Shown here piece after piece: positions 7,525 through 16,539 of a DNA stretch of 64,000 nt. Positions within the stretch are counted from its first letter, which is position 1; every line of letters starts with the position of its first letter. The notes under the pieces were generated by a model. That model was not told the DNA's origin. It saw only the letters and a program-made list of their open reading frames with translations, and searched no databases. Both the position numbers and the translations under genes were made by a program. This stretch comes from Hyphomicrobiales bacterium (GTDB lineage: Bacteria > Pseudomonadota > Alphaproteobacteria > Rhizobiales > Rhizobiaceae): positions 1-64,000 of the forward strand of contig UBJR01000014.1 of NCBI GenBank assembly GCA_900465675.1. Reading direction: 5' to 3'.

Positions 7525-8781
7525 ATGCGCAAGTTTTTGGGCTCGGTGGCTGCTGCTGCCGTGATGATGGCTGCGTTCGGCGCCCATGCGGCCGACGTCA
7601 AGGAAGTGCAGATGCTGCACTGGTGGACCTCGGGCGGTGAAGCTGCGGCTCTCAACGTCTTGAAGGGCGACCTTTCCAAGGAAGGTTACGCCTGGAAGGA
7701 TGTACCGGTTGCTGGTGGTGGTGGCGATGCTGCAATGACCGCGCTGAAGGCAATGGTTGCTGCCGGCACCTACCCGACCGCATCGCAGATGCTCGGCTAC
7801 ACCGTTCTCGACTACGCTCAGGCCGGCGTCATGGGCGACCTGACCGAGACCGCCAAGAAGGAAGGCTGGGACAAGTCGGTTCCGGCGGCTCTGCAGAAGT
7901 TCTCCGTCTATGACGGCAAGTGGGTCGCTGCTCCTGTCAACGTTCACTCGGTCAACTGGCTTTGGATCAACAAGGCCGTCATGGACAAGATCGGCGGCAC
8001 CGAGCCGAAGACCTTCGACGACCTGATCGCGCTTCTCGACAAGGCGAAGGCAGCTGGCGTCGTTCCGCTCGCCCTCGGCGGTCAGAACTGGCAGGAAGCC
8101 ACGATGTTCGACTCGATCGTCCTGTCGACCGGCGGTCCTGAATTCTACAAGAAGGCCTTCAACGATCTCGACGAAGACTCTCTGAAGTCCGACACGATGA
8201 AGAAGTCCTTCGACAACCTCGCCAAGATCATCAAGTATGTCGACCCGAACTTCTCGGGCCGCGACTGGAACCTGGCAACCGCCATGGTCATCAAGGGTGA
8301 TGCTCTGGTTCAGGTCATGGGCGACTGGGCGAAGGGCGAATTCGTTGCCGCCAAGAAGACCCCGGATAAGGACTTCCTGTGCTACCGCTTCCCGGGCACC
8401 GATGGCAGCGTGATCTACAACTCCGACATGTTCGGCATGTTCAACGTTCCTGAAGACCGCAAGGCCGCTCAGGTGGCGCTCGCAACGGCAACACTGTCGA
8501 AGAGCTTCCAGTCTGCGTTCAACGTCGTCAAGGGTTCGGTTCCGGCCCGTACCGACGTTCCGGATACGGCTTTCGACGCTTGCGGCAAGAAGGGCATCGC
8601 CGACCTGAAGAAGGCAAACGATGGCGGTACGCTGTTCGGTTCGCTCGCTCAGGGTTACGGCGCGCCTCCGGCAATCGCCAACGCCTATAAGGACGTCGTT
8701 TCCAAGTTCGTTCACGGCCAGATCAAGACCTCCGACGAAGCTGTGACCCAGCTCGTCCAGGCGATCGACGACGCTCGCTAA
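7525..8781 (+). CDS. Sugar ABC transporter substrate-binding protein, GtsA-like (glucose/mannose type)
   Basis: Periplasmic solute-binding protein of 418 residues with a signal peptide (MRKFLGSVAAAAVMMAAFGAHA, likely cleaved after HA). The mature start VKEVQMLHWWTSGGEAAALN and the AGGGGDAAMTALK segment closely resemble pseudomonad GtsA and Thermus glucose/mannose-binding proteins. GGGAGG precedes the ATG. It is the first gene of an operon with two permeases and an ATPase, separated from the permease by a strong hairpin. Glucose or a related hexose/glucoside is the best guess for the ligand. Confidence 0.8.
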   Translation: MRKFLGSVAAAAVMMAAFGAHAADVKEVQMLHWWTSGGEAAALNVLKGDLSKEGYAWKDVPVAGGGGDAAMTALKAMVAAGTYPTASQMLGYTVLDYAQAGVMGDLTETAKKEGWDKSVPAALQKFSVYDGKWVAAPVNVHSVNWLWINKAVMDKIGGTEPKTFDDLIALLDKAKAAGVVPLALGGQNWQEATMFDSIVLSTGGPEFYKKAFNDLDEDSLKSDTMKKSFDNLAKIIKYVDPNFSGRDWNLATAMVIKGDALVQVMGDWAKGEFVAAKKTPDKDFLCYRFPGTDGSVIYNSDMFGMFNVPEDRKAAQVALATATLSKSFQSAFNVVKGSVPARTDVPDTAFDACGKKGIADLKKANDGGTLFGSLAQGYGAPPAIANAYKDVVSKFVHGQIKTSDEAVTQLVQAIDDAR

Positions 8782-8797
8782 TACCTGTTCGACATCC

Positions 8798-8827
8798 GGC
8801 CTCCCCGCGCAGTGCGGGGAGGCCTTT
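8798..8827 (+). terminator. Hairpin between binding-protein and permease genes
   Basis: GGCCTCCCCGC and GCGGGGAGGCC form an 11-bp GC-rich stem with a five-base loop, followed by only three Ts. It may attenuate transcription or protect the upstream message, raising binding protein over permease. Confidence 0.6.
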
Positions 8828-8865
8828 GCGCCCTGCGGATATGCTGCAGGGAGGAGATTGATTTC

Positions 8866-9819
8866 ATGAGCACTGTTGCGACCACCGATCCGGTCCTGAC
8901 CTCCAGTCCTTCGACCCGCGCGTCCATTCGCGGCCGGTTGCAGGATGCCCTGCCGAAGATCGTGCTGGCGCCGAGCTTCCTTATCACGATCGTTTTCGTC
9001 TATGGCTTCATCGTCTGGACGGCGTATCTTTCCTTCACCAATTCCAAGACCTTTCCGTCTTACGACCTGACGGGGCCGCGCGCCTATCAGCGCCTGTGGC
9101 GCTGGACGTTCGAGAGCGATCCGCCGTCGTCCTGGTACACGTCGATCACCAATATGGGGATTTTCGGGTTCCTCTATATCGGCATCTGCCTGGGGCTCGG
9201 CCTGCTGCTGGCGATCCTGCTTGACCAGAAGATCCGCGGCGAGGGCGTGCTGCGCCCGATTTTCCTCTATCCGATGGCGCTGTCCTTCATCGTCACCGGC
9301 GTCGCCTGGAAGTGGTTCCTCGATCCGGGCCTCGGCCTGGAGCAGACGCTGCACCAGTTCGGCTGGACAAGCTTCCATTTCGACTGGATCAAGAACAAGG
9401 ATTTCGTGATCTATACCGTCGTCATCGCCGGTGTCTGGCAGGCGTCCGGTTTCGTCATGGCGATGTTCCTGGCGGGTCTGCGCGGGATCGATGGCGAGAT
9501 CATCAAGGCGGCGCAGATCGACGGCGCTTCAACGTTGCAGCTCTACCGCCGCATCATCATTCCGATGCTGCGCCCGGTGTTCCTGTCTGCCTTTATCGTG
9601 CTCGCCCACATGGCGATCAAGTCCTACGACCTGGTGGTCGCGCTGACGTCGGGCGGTCCCGGCGGTTCGGCCTGGCTGCCGTCGAACTTCATGTATGAGT
9701 ACACCTTCAAGCGGAACGAGATGGCGGTCGGCTCGGCCAGCGCGATCATCATGCTGATGACGATCTCGGCGATCATCGTTCCCTATCTCTATTCCGAACT
9801 GAGGGAGAAATCCCGATGA
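8866..9819 (+). CDS. Sugar ABC transporter permease, GtsB-like
   Basis: A 317-residue MalF-type inner-membrane permease with six or more hydrophobic spans, starting about residue 35 (IVLAPSFLITIVFVYGFIVW). The EAA cytoplasmic loop that contacts the ATPase reads IKAAQIDGASTLQLYRRIIIP. The ATG at 8866 follows GGGAGGAG. Its stop overlaps the next permease start (ATGA), implying translational coupling. The preceding hairpin and 84-bp gap separate it from the binding-protein gene. Confidence 0.85.
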   Translation: MSTVATTDPVLTSSPSTRASIRGRLQDALPKIVLAPSFLITIVFVYGFIVWTAYLSFTNSKTFPSYDLTGPRAYQRLWRWTFESDPPSSWYTSITNMGIFGFLYIGICLGLGLLLAILLDQKIRGEGVLRPIFLYPMALSFIVTGVAWKWFLDPGLGLEQTLHQFGWTSFHFDWIKNKDFVIYTVVIAGVWQASGFVMAMFLAGLRGIDGEIIKAAQIDGASTLQLYRRIIIPMLRPVFLSAFIVLAHMAIKSYDLVVALTSGGPGGSAWLPSNFMYEYTFKRNEMAVGSASAIIMLMTISAIIVPYLYSELREKSR

Positions 9820-10754
9820 GCAGCGTCGTCTCTCCCGCCGTTTCCAATGGCAACAACAATCGCTGGATCGGCCGCACGGTGATCTATGGTCTGCTGATCA
9901 TCTTCGCGGTCCTCTATCTGATGCCGCTTTTCGTGATGCTCGTCACCTCGTTCAAGACGATGGACGAGATCCAGAACGGCAACATGCTGTCGCTGCCGCA
10001 ATCGCCGACGCTCGATCCCTGGTTCAAGGCCTGGGGCGAGACCTGCGTCGGCCTGACCTGCGCCGGGATCAAGGGTTACTTCTGGAACTCGATCAAGATG
10101 GTCGTGCCCGCAGTGGCGATCTCCACGGTGCTCGGTGCGCTGAACGGCTACGTGCTGACGAAGTGGCGCTTCCCGGGTCATACGCTGGTTTTCGGCCTGA
10201 TGCTATTTGCCTGCTTCATCCCGTTCCAGTCGGTGCTGCTGCCGATGGCGACGATCCTCGGTATGTTCGGCCGTTTCGGCATGACGCTGCAGAACGCGAC
10301 GGGCATGAACTTCGGTTTCGGCAACCCCACGGTCAATCTGGTTTTCGTGCATGTCGTCTACGGTCTCGGCTTCACGACGCTGTTCTTCCGGAATTTCTAT
10401 GAGGCATTCCCGACCGAACTGGTGCGCGCTGCACAGGTCGATGGCGCCAGCTTCTTCCAGATCTTCCGGCGCATCATGCTGCCGAACTCGCTGCCGATCA
10501 TCGTGGTGACCGTCATCTACCAGTTCACCAACATCTGGAACGACTTCCTGTTTGCCTCGGCTTACGCAGGCACGGGCGAGTCCATGCCGATGACGGTGGC
10601 GTTGAACAACGTCGTCAACACCTCGACCGGCGTGGTCGAATACAATGTCAACATGGCCGCGGCGATGATCGCCGCCGTGCCGACGCTCTTCGTTTACATT
10701 CTCGCCGGCCGCTATTTCGTGCGCGGTCTCATGGCGGGCGCCGTCAAAGGATAA
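9816..10754 (+). CDS. Sugar ABC transporter permease, GtsC-like
   Basis: A 312-residue MalG-type permease: N-terminal span VIYGLLIIFAVLYLMPLFVML, several further spans, and an EAA loop VRAAQVDGASFFQIFRRIML. It overlaps the upstream permease by four bases and ends three bases before the ATPase ATG, so the three form a tightly coupled unit. It would pair with the GtsB-like protein to form the membrane channel. Confidence 0.85.
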   Translation: MSSVVSPAVSNGNNNRWIGRTVIYGLLIIFAVLYLMPLFVMLVTSFKTMDEIQNGNMLSLPQSPTLDPWFKAWGETCVGLTCAGIKGYFWNSIKMVVPAVAISTVLGALNGYVLTKWRFPGHTLVFGLMLFACFIPFQSVLLPMATILGMFGRFGMTLQNATGMNFGFGNPTVNLVFVHVVYGLGFTTLFFRNFYEAFPTELVRAAQVDGASFFQIFRRIMLPNSLPIIVVTVIYQFTNIWNDFLFASAYAGTGESMPMTVALNNVVNTSTGVVEYNVNMAAAMIAAVPTLFVYILAGRYFVRGLMAGAVKG

Positions 10755-10757
10755 TCC

Positions 10758-11873
10758 ATGGCTTTCCTTGAAATTTCCGGTCTCAAGAAGCGCTTCGGCG
10801 CCGTCGATATCCTCAAGGGGATCGATCTCGAGCTCGAAGAGGGCGGCTTCCTCGTGCTCGTCGGCCCGTCCGGCTGCGGCAAGTCCACGCTGCTCAACAC
10901 CATTGCCGGTCTTGAGACGATCACCGAAGGCGAAATCCGCGTCAACGGCCGGGCGATCAACGATCTGCATCCGTCGAAACGCGATATCGCCATGGTGTTC
11001 CAGAGCTACGCGCTCTACCCGAACATGACGGTGGCGGGAAACATCGCCTTCGGCATGGAGATCCGCGGCGTTCCGAAGGAGGAGCGCGAAAAGGCGATCA
11101 AGCAGGTCTCCGAGATGCTGCAGATCGGCCATCTGCTGGATCGCAAGCCCAGCCAGCTTTCCGGCGGCCAGCGCCAGCGCGTTGCCATGGGCCGTGCCCT
11201 GGTGCGCAACCCGCAGGTCTTCCTGTTCGACGAGCCGCTGTCCAACCTGGATGCCAAGCTGCGCGTCGACATGCGCACCGAAATCAAGCGTCTGCACCAG
11301 CGCATGGGCACGACGATCGTTTACGTGACGCACGACCAGATCGAGGCCATGACGCTGGCAACCAAGATTGCCGTCCTGCGCGATGGCGTCCTGCAGCAGT
11401 TCGGCACGCCTGCCGAAATCTACAACAGCCCGGCCAACGTTTTCGTCGCCGATTTCATGGGGTCGCCGGCAATGAACCTGCTGAACGCGACCGTTGAGAA
11501 CGGCGCTGGCGGTCTGCAGGTCTCGCTCGACCGTCCGAATGCCGAGCCGCTGAAGCTGCCGGTGCCCTCGGGCAACAACAGCCTGACGAGCTACAATGGC
11601 AAGCCTGTGATCTTCGGCATTCGCCCGGAAGCGCTGACCGATCTCGATGGTGTCGACCGCAAGGCGAAATCGGTGTCGCACGGTGATTGCATGATCGAAG
11701 TTGTCGAGCCCGCGGGCGCGGATACGTTCGCCGTCACCAAGCTCGGCGGCAAATCCGTCGTCGCGCGCCTCGGCGCCGATGCTGGCATCGAGGCAGGCAC
11801 GAACACCCGCCTTGCCTTCAATCTCGACAAGGCGGTGTTCTTCGATCCGCAGAGCCAGCTGCGGATCGCCTGA
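10758..11873 (+). CDS. Sugar ABC transporter ATP-binding protein (MalK/UgpC type)
   Basis: A 371-residue ATPase with Walker A GPSGCGKST, Q-loop VFQSYALYP, signature LSGGQRQRVAMGRAL, Walker B VFLFDEPLSNLD and H-loop VTHD. A C-terminal TOBE-like domain of the MalK class begins about residue 240. It powers the upstream permease pair. It is the last gene of the operon and ends five bases before the convergent glycosidase gene. Confidence 0.9.
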   Translation: MAFLEISGLKKRFGAVDILKGIDLELEEGGFLVLVGPSGCGKSTLLNTIAGLETITEGEIRVNGRAINDLHPSKRDIAMVFQSYALYPNMTVAGNIAFGMEIRGVPKEEREKAIKQVSEMLQIGHLLDRKPSQLSGGQRQRVAMGRALVRNPQVFLFDEPLSNLDAKLRVDMRTEIKRLHQRMGTTIVYVTHDQIEAMTLATKIAVLRDGVLQQFGTPAEIYNSPANVFVADFMGSPAMNLLNATVENGAGGLQVSLDRPNAEPLKLPVPSGNNSLTSYNGKPVIFGIRPEALTDLDGVDRKAKSVSHGDCMIEVVEPAGADTFAVTKLGGKSVVARLGADAGIEAGTNTRLAFNLDKAVFFDPQSQLRIA

Positions 11874-11877
11874 TCCG

Positions 11878-14121
11878 TCACTGTGCGGTTACAGTGAAAC
11901 TGACGGGCGGGAAGCGGTTTGAGGTCGCTTCCACGGTGATCGTGCCTGTCAGTCCCGTTGCTTCCAGCCAGAAGCCAGCCGTGCCGCCCTGCAGCGGTAC
12001 GTTGTTCGGGCCGACGATCTTCGCCGGTCCTTCGACGCGCAGCGTGACGCTGTCATCCATGAAGGGCAGGCGCTGATCGCGCTGGTCGAGTGCGCGAATG
12101 ATGACGCGGGTGCTGTCGCGCTCCCGGGCCTTCAAGGCGATCGCGTCAGGTGCGAGCTGCAGCCTTGCAGGCAGCGGATCCGCCGCCAGCGTCAGATGCG
12201 CGACCGGCTCGCCATCGATGAAGCCGGTGAACTCGCCGTCAATCCATTCCAGACCCCAGGTGCCGAGCTCATCAGCGGTGAAGTGCCGGTGGTCGAGAAC
12301 GACAGGGGGGTGCGGCAGATGCGGATAGTTCTCGCGGTCGGGGCCGATCCGCTTGGTCAGCGTTCCGTATTTCAATTCGACTTCGTCGCAATTGGTGAGG
12401 ATGATCAGCGGCAGCACGCCGCCGATGCTGCGCTCGCCACGCGCCCAGAAGGTCACCGGCTTCATGATGACTTCATCTGAAGGCTCGCATTGGCTGGCGT
12501 AGACGTAGGCCGCGAATTTCGGTTCGCGGAACATGTCCATGACGCCGTGGTAGCAGATGCGGTCGCCGGAGCCGAAATCCTTGTGGGTGTTGTAGTCGAA
12601 CATGCACCAGCCGATCGCGCCTGAGATGTCAGGATCGCCATAGGCGGCGTTCAGCACTTCCAGATGGCGGCGGACGTGTTCGGCCTGGCGCTGTTCCGGA
12701 TCGTGCATCTTGGTCGGATGCATGTGGCCGTTATACTCGGTGATCAGGTAGGGCACCTTGTGCGCAAGGCCGGTATTTTCCTGCTGCGGGCGCAGCGCGG
12801 TGCGCGGGCGATTGGCGCCCGGCAGTTCCTCGTTGCCGAGGATGAAGTCGTTCATCGTGTAGACGTCTTCCAGCAACTCACTTTCCGTCAGGTACCGGAC
12901 ACCGCCGGTCTGGCGGGTCGGGTCGAGTTCGCGGGCGAGACGGTTGGTCTCGGCGTAGAAGTCGTGGCTGTCGAGCGACTCGTTGATGCGCACGCCCCAG
13001 ATGATGATCGAGGGGTGGTTCCAGTCGCGCTCGATCATGCGACGGACGTTCTCGATCGACTCCTTCTGCCACTCGAGATCGCCGATATGCTGCCAGCCGG
13101 GGATTTCTTCGAAAACCAGCAGGCCGAGGCGGTCGCACTGGTCGAGGAACCATTTGGACTGCGGATAGTGTGAGGTGCGGACGATATTGCACTTCAGCAC
13201 CGTCTTCATGATGGTGGCGTCGAGTTCCTGCGCCGAGCGCCCGGCGGCATAGCCGACATAGGGATAGGCCTGGTGGCGGTTGAGGCCGCGCAGCTTCAGC
13301 GGCTTGCCGTTCAGAAGGAAACCTTCGGGCGTGAACTCGGCGGTGCGGAAGCCGAAATTCGAGGTGAGGCGATCCGACCCATGGCTGGTCTTGAGGTCGA
13401 CTGTGAGCTCGTAGAGAGCCGGATTGGCGATATCCCAGAGGGCGATGCCGGTCAGATCGCTGAAGCCGAGCGTCACGTCCTCGCCGGTGGTCTCAGCCGT
13501 TGCCGTGGCGATGACGATGCCCGAGGCATCGCGGATCGTGCCGGATATCGTGCCGAGGAACGTCGCGTCCTGCGGATTGGAGAGCTTGCAATGAACGGTC
13601 GCCGACTTCGTTTCGGCAAGGACGTTCTGCGTCTCGATCTTGATGTTGCTGAGCGAGACGGCGCCGGTGACCTTCAGCCAGACCTCGCGGTAGATGCCGG
13701 CATAGGTCAGGTAGTCGATGCGGCCACCGAACGGCGGGATGGCAGGGTTCTCGCTGCCGTCGATCTTGACTGTGATCAGGTTGTCGCCCTTGATAAGCTT
13801 GCCTGTCAGGCGGGCTTCGAAGGGCGTGTAGCCGTCCTTGTGCGCAATGATCTCTTCGCCGTTCAGGTAGACGACGCTGTCGGCCATGGCGCCGTCGAAG
13901 ACGATAGAGACTTCGCGGCCCTCGAATTCGGGCATCCAGCGCAGCAGCTTCTGATAGGTGAATGGCCGCTGATAGCTCTTCTCGTCGAAATAATTGAACG
14001 GCAGTTCGACGGCCGTATGCGGCAGGCTGACGGTCGTGCTGCCGTCGAAGGCGTCGAGCAGGCGCTGGCCGAAGCCCTCGTGGAAGCTCCAGGATTCATT
14101 TAAGGAGACGACGGAACGCAT
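11878..14121 (-). CDS. Glycoside hydrolase family 2 protein (beta-galactosidase/beta-glucuronidase-like)
   Basis: A 747-residue cytoplasmic-looking glycosidase without a signal peptide. It has an N-terminal jelly-roll sugar-binding domain, an Ig-like domain (about 160-265), the TIM-barrel catalytic domain (about 270-560), and C-terminal beta domains. The acid/base Glu lies in WGVRINES (E381) and the likely nucleophile in ITEYNGH (E462), with LRGLNRHQAYPY typical of family 2. The canonical residue before the N-E pair differs from E. coli LacZ, and the anomeric sugar (galactoside, glucuronide or mannoside) cannot be decided. The ATG at 14121 follows AAGGAAG; an upstream TTG at 14151 is in frame. 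It is downstream of LacI and Gfo/Idh genes on the same strand. Confidence 0.8.
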   Translation of the reverse strand: MRSVVSLNESWSFHEGFGQRLLDAFDGSTTVSLPHTAVELPFNYFDEKSYQRPFTYQKLLRWMPEFEGREVSIVFDGAMADSVVYLNGEEIIAHKDGYTPFEARLTGKLIKGDNLITVKIDGSENPAIPPFGGRIDYLTYAGIYREVWLKVTGAVSLSNIKIETQNVLAETKSATVHCKLSNPQDATFLGTISGTIRDASGIVIATATAETTGEDVTLGFSDLTGIALWDIANPALYELTVDLKTSHGSDRLTSNFGFRTAEFTPEGFLLNGKPLKLRGLNRHQAYPYVGYAAGRSAQELDATIMKTVLKCNIVRTSHYPQSKWFLDQCDRLGLLVFEEIPGWQHIGDLEWQKESIENVRRMIERDWNHPSIIIWGVRINESLDSHDFYAETNRLARELDPTRQTGGVRYLTESELLEDVYTMNDFILGNEELPGANRPRTALRPQQENTGLAHKVPYLITEYNGHMHPTKMHDPEQRQAEHVRRHLEVLNAAYGDPDISGAIGWCMFDYNTHKDFGSGDRICYHGVMDMFREPKFAAYVYASQCEPSDEVIMKPVTFWARGERSIGGVLPLIILTNCDEVELKYGTLTKRIGPDRENYPHLPHPPVVLDHRHFTADELGTWGLEWIDGEFTGFIDGEPVAHLTLAADPLPARLQLAPDAIALKARERDSTRVIIRALDQRDQRLPFMDDSVTLRVEGPAKIVGPNNVPLQGGTAGFWLEATGLTGTITVEATSNRFPPVSFTVTAQ

Positions 14122-14226
14122 ATCAGGCTTCCTTGCTGCAGGCGCGGGCAATGATGCGGCGCGAGGCGCGCGCGCGTGAAATCATGGTCATGGAAATTCC
14201 TCCTCGATGCAATGAAAAGCGCTGCC

Positions 14227-15216
14227 TTACGCGGTGGAGCCCCAGCGGGGCGTGCAGGCAAGCGTGATGTTGTGCGGGCCTTCGATATCCTGCTCGTGGC
14301 GTTCGATCACCTCGACCACGGCATCCATGAAAGCGGCATGGTCAAGGCTCAACGTTGTCAGGTCGTTGCAGTCCCAGGTGGCCATGGCGATGCCGTCCTG
14401 GCCGACGATGGCGATATCGCCGGGCGTCTGCTTGCCGAGGACGCGCCGGGCCGCGTCGCGCGCGCCGATCGCCATCACGTCGTTGCCGCAGATGATCGCA
14501 TCCACCTTCGAGCGGTGCAGCAGCATGACGGCTTCTTTGAAGCCGGAATCGTAGGAATAGTCGCCGAAGGCCTCTGCCTCGAAAGCCAAGCCATGCTTGG
14601 CAAGACCGTCGGCAAACCATTTGCGGCGCAGCTTGTCGATCCAGCTGGACTTCGTTCCGGAAAGATAGGCGAAGCGTTTTTTTCCATCCTTGACGATCTT
14701 GTCGATGATCTCGGCAGCGCCGACGGCGCCATCGATGCGGATGCTGGAGACATTCTCGTTCTCCAACGGCTCGAAGGAGACGATGATCGGTTTCGTCGTA
14801 TGGAAGATGTCGACGGCATCCTGCATTGACACCATGTCGGAGAAAACGACGACGTGATCGACCTGATAGGTCGAGGCCAGCCGCATCAGCTGCAGCCGGT
14901 CGGAATGATCGGCGCAGCAGAGAATGATTGGCAGAAGCTGGCGTGCCTGAAGGCGATGAACGAGCAGCTGCTGCTCTTCCGCCTCGCAAGGATTGCCGAT
15001 CGCGTTGACCACCAGGGCAACCAGACGGGAGCGCTGATTGTTCAGCGAGCGGGCGATGGCGTTCGGCTGGTAGCCGTGCTCGCGGGCGACAGCGAGGATA
15101 CGGTCACGCGTGGCGCTGCCGATGCGGGAATCGGGTGAGAAGGCGCGCGAGATCGTCGCCGAGGACACACCGGCGAGCTTCGCCAGCTCCTTGGATGTGA
15201 TGCGTTTCCTGCTCAT
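14227..15216 (-). CDS. LacI-family regulator of the glycosidase/ThuA-type locus
   Basis: A 329-residue LacI regulator: HTH RITSKELAKLAGVSSATISR, hinge YQPNAIARSLNNQRSRLVAL, then a ligand-binding domain with the ICGNDVMAIGARDAA motif. The ATG at 15216 is chosen because the HTH starts immediately after it; longer in-frame readings cross a palindromic repeat. It sits between the glycosidase (downstream, 105 bp) and the Gfo/Idh gene (upstream, 118 bp with a long hairpin). LacI-type sites lie in the divergent promoter at 16340-16539, its probable target. Confidence 0.85.
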   Translation of the reverse strand: MSRKRITSKELAKLAGVSSATISRAFSPDSRIGSATRDRILAVAREHGYQPNAIARSLNNQRSRLVALVVNAIGNPCEAEEQQLLVHRLQARQLLPIILCCADHSDRLQLMRLASTYQVDHVVVFSDMVSMQDAVDIFHTTKPIIVSFEPLENENVSSIRIDGAVGAAEIIDKIVKDGKKRFAYLSGTKSSWIDKLRRKWFADGLAKHGLAFEAEAFGDYSYDSGFKEAVMLLHRSKVDAIICGNDVMAIGARDAARRVLGKQTPGDIAIVGQDGIAMATWDCNDLTTLSLDHAAFMDAVVEVIERHEQDIEGPHNITLACTPRWGSTA

Positions 15217-15287
15217 GCTGCTTCCACCCCGTCTAGACCCATTCCGCTCTTCTCCGTATCGCGGAGCGGGTCTACCTTTGTTGTTAC

Positions 15288-15334
15288 GCAATTCCGGAAG
15301 CAAAACCGCTGCGCAGTTTTGCTTCCGGAATTGC
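15288..15334. repeat. Perfect 19-bp inverted repeat (dispersed palindrome-like)
   Basis: GCAATTCCGGAAGCAAAAC (15288-15306) is perfectly inverted at 15316-15334 around a nine-base loop. It begins directly at the Gfo/Idh stop codon. It resembles the short palindromic repeats scattered between rhizobial genes and could also act as a transcript-stabilising stem; a T-run is absent. Confidence 0.75.
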
Positions 15335-16339
15335 TTAGACGGCGATCCTGGCGGGCACTCCCTCCGCCGCCGCCGATTCCTTGATTGCGTCCCAGAGCCT
15401 AGCGAATCGCAAGCCCATTTCAACGGAGCCGGAGTTTTCCATGCTTCCGGCGCGGATGGCGAGGAAGTTCTTCATGGGATTGCCGAGAATCTCGGCTTCT
15501 TCGCGTGGCTCGCTGGTCCGGCCGAAGCTGATCTCGCGCCAGCCGCCCCAGGCGTCGATGCGCACGATCGCCTTGGAATAGAAGAAGGTGATGTAGGAGG
15601 CGCAGCCGGGAGGGCCTTCGCCGGCTGCCGTCAGTGTCGCCAGCGCGCCGTTCTTCAGCCGTGCGGAAACGGCTGTGGCGATATCCACCTTGCGGCTGTG
15701 ATTGTGCATGTAGGCGGAAACGCTCTCGAAGTCCGAATTGGCAAGCAGGCAGACGGTGTTCATCATGTGAGCGCCGGTGTCGAACATGAAGCCGCCGCCG
15801 GATATTTCCGGCCGCTGCTTCCAGTGGCCTTCGTAATTGGCGGCCCAGCTTTCCCAGATCATGCCCGATATAGCGATCAGGTCGCCGAACTCGCCCGATA
15901 GCGCACGCTTGCGGGTGTCGAGCACCAGCGGCGAGAGGCCGCCTTGGAAGGCGGTGACGATGGTGACGCCGGTCTTCTTCTGCGCCGCGATCAGCCGTTC
16001 AGCTTCGGGGACGGTGGTGACCATCGGCTTTTCCAGGAAGAGGTCGAGCCCAGCCTCGGCGACGGCGACGGCCTGTTCGCCATGGAATGCATGCGGGGTG
16101 GAGATGTAGATGATATCCAGCGTATCGTGGCGCTTCGCCAGCATGTCGCGATAGTCTTCAAAGGCTTCCGGTTCGGGTGCGCCGGCTTCCTTGCAGACGT
16201 CGATCAGCCGCTGACGCGAACCCGGGATGGTATCGGCAAGCGCGGCAAATTCGATTTCCGGCATCTTGGCCCAGCTATGGGCATATTCGGCCGCCTTCAG
16301 CCCGGCGCCAATCACGCCGAGGCGCAGTTTCTGTATCAT
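15335..16339 (-). CDS. Gfo/Idh/MocA-family oxidoreductase (ThuB-like)
   Basis: A 334-residue NAD(P)-dependent sugar oxidoreductase. The N-terminal Rossmann fold has LGVIGAGLKAAEYAHSW; the catalytic region shows FLEKPMVTTVPEAERL (the conserved EKP Lys) and the FMFDTGAHMMNT His motif. Such enzymes oxidise hydroxyls of free or glycosidic sugars, and ThuB of Sinorhizobium makes 3-keto disaccharides. It is divergent from a sugar ABC operon that ends in a ThuA-like gene, so it may be the ThuB partner; this is inference. It is first in a leftward operon with a LacI regulator and a glycosidase. Confidence 0.75.
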   Translation of the reverse strand: MIQKLRLGVIGAGLKAAEYAHSWAKMPEIEFAALADTIPGSRQRLIDVCKEAGAPEPEAFEDYRDMLAKRHDTLDIIYISTPHAFHGEQAVAVAEAGLDLFLEKPMVTTVPEAERLIAAQKKTGVTIVTAFQGGLSPLVLDTRKRALSGEFGDLIAISGMIWESWAANYEGHWKQRPEISGGGFMFDTGAHMMNTVCLLANSDFESVSAYMHNHSRKVDIATAVSARLKNGALATLTAAGEGPPGCASYITFFYSKAIVRIDAWGGWREISFGRTSEPREEAEILGNPMKNFLAIRAGSMENSGSVEMGLRFARLWDAIKESAAAEGVPARIAV

Positions 16340-16360
16340 GCAAAATCCTCCCGAATGCGA

Positions 16361-16380
16361 TTGTGCAAACGATTACACAA
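16361..16380. promoter_or_regulatory. Candidate LacI-family operator 1
   Basis: TTGTGCAAACGATTACACAA has perfect 5-bp outer arms and a near-palindromic core TGCAAACGATTACA with central CG. It lies 21 bp upstream of the Gfo/Idh start codon. Confidence 0.55.
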
Positions 16381-16431
16381 ACGATGTATTTGTTGCAAGC
16401 TATAAATAATAACATAAAAACAACAACTTAA

Positions 16432-16458
16432 ATTTTGCATTGGGAACGATTGCAAAAT
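16432..16458. promoter_or_regulatory. Candidate LacI-family operator 2
   Basis: ATTTTGCA and TGCAAAAT form perfect 8-bp arms separated by 11 bases; within it AACGATTGCA repeats the core of the site at 16361. The two sites flank a very AT-rich tract (16385-16435) that probably holds the divergent promoters. Confidence 0.5.
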
Positions 16459-16539
16459 CATCTTGTCAGGCATGGGAATGCGTGTACATTTTCGACGGGT
16501 GCTGGAGGGCGCCATTGTGAACAAGAGGGAGGACTTCCG

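Noticed and set aside
7411..9378. Very long open frame antisense to the Gts-like binding-protein and permease genes
   Set aside because: It is a mirror of GC-rich codon bias in real genes with clear families and signal peptide; its own sequence shows no domain, only Arg/Ala/Gly/Asp-rich composition.
10203..11681. A 492-codon antisense frame under the ABC permease and ATPase
   Set aside because: Shadow of the ATPase, whose Walker, signature and H-loop motifs are all present on the plus strand.
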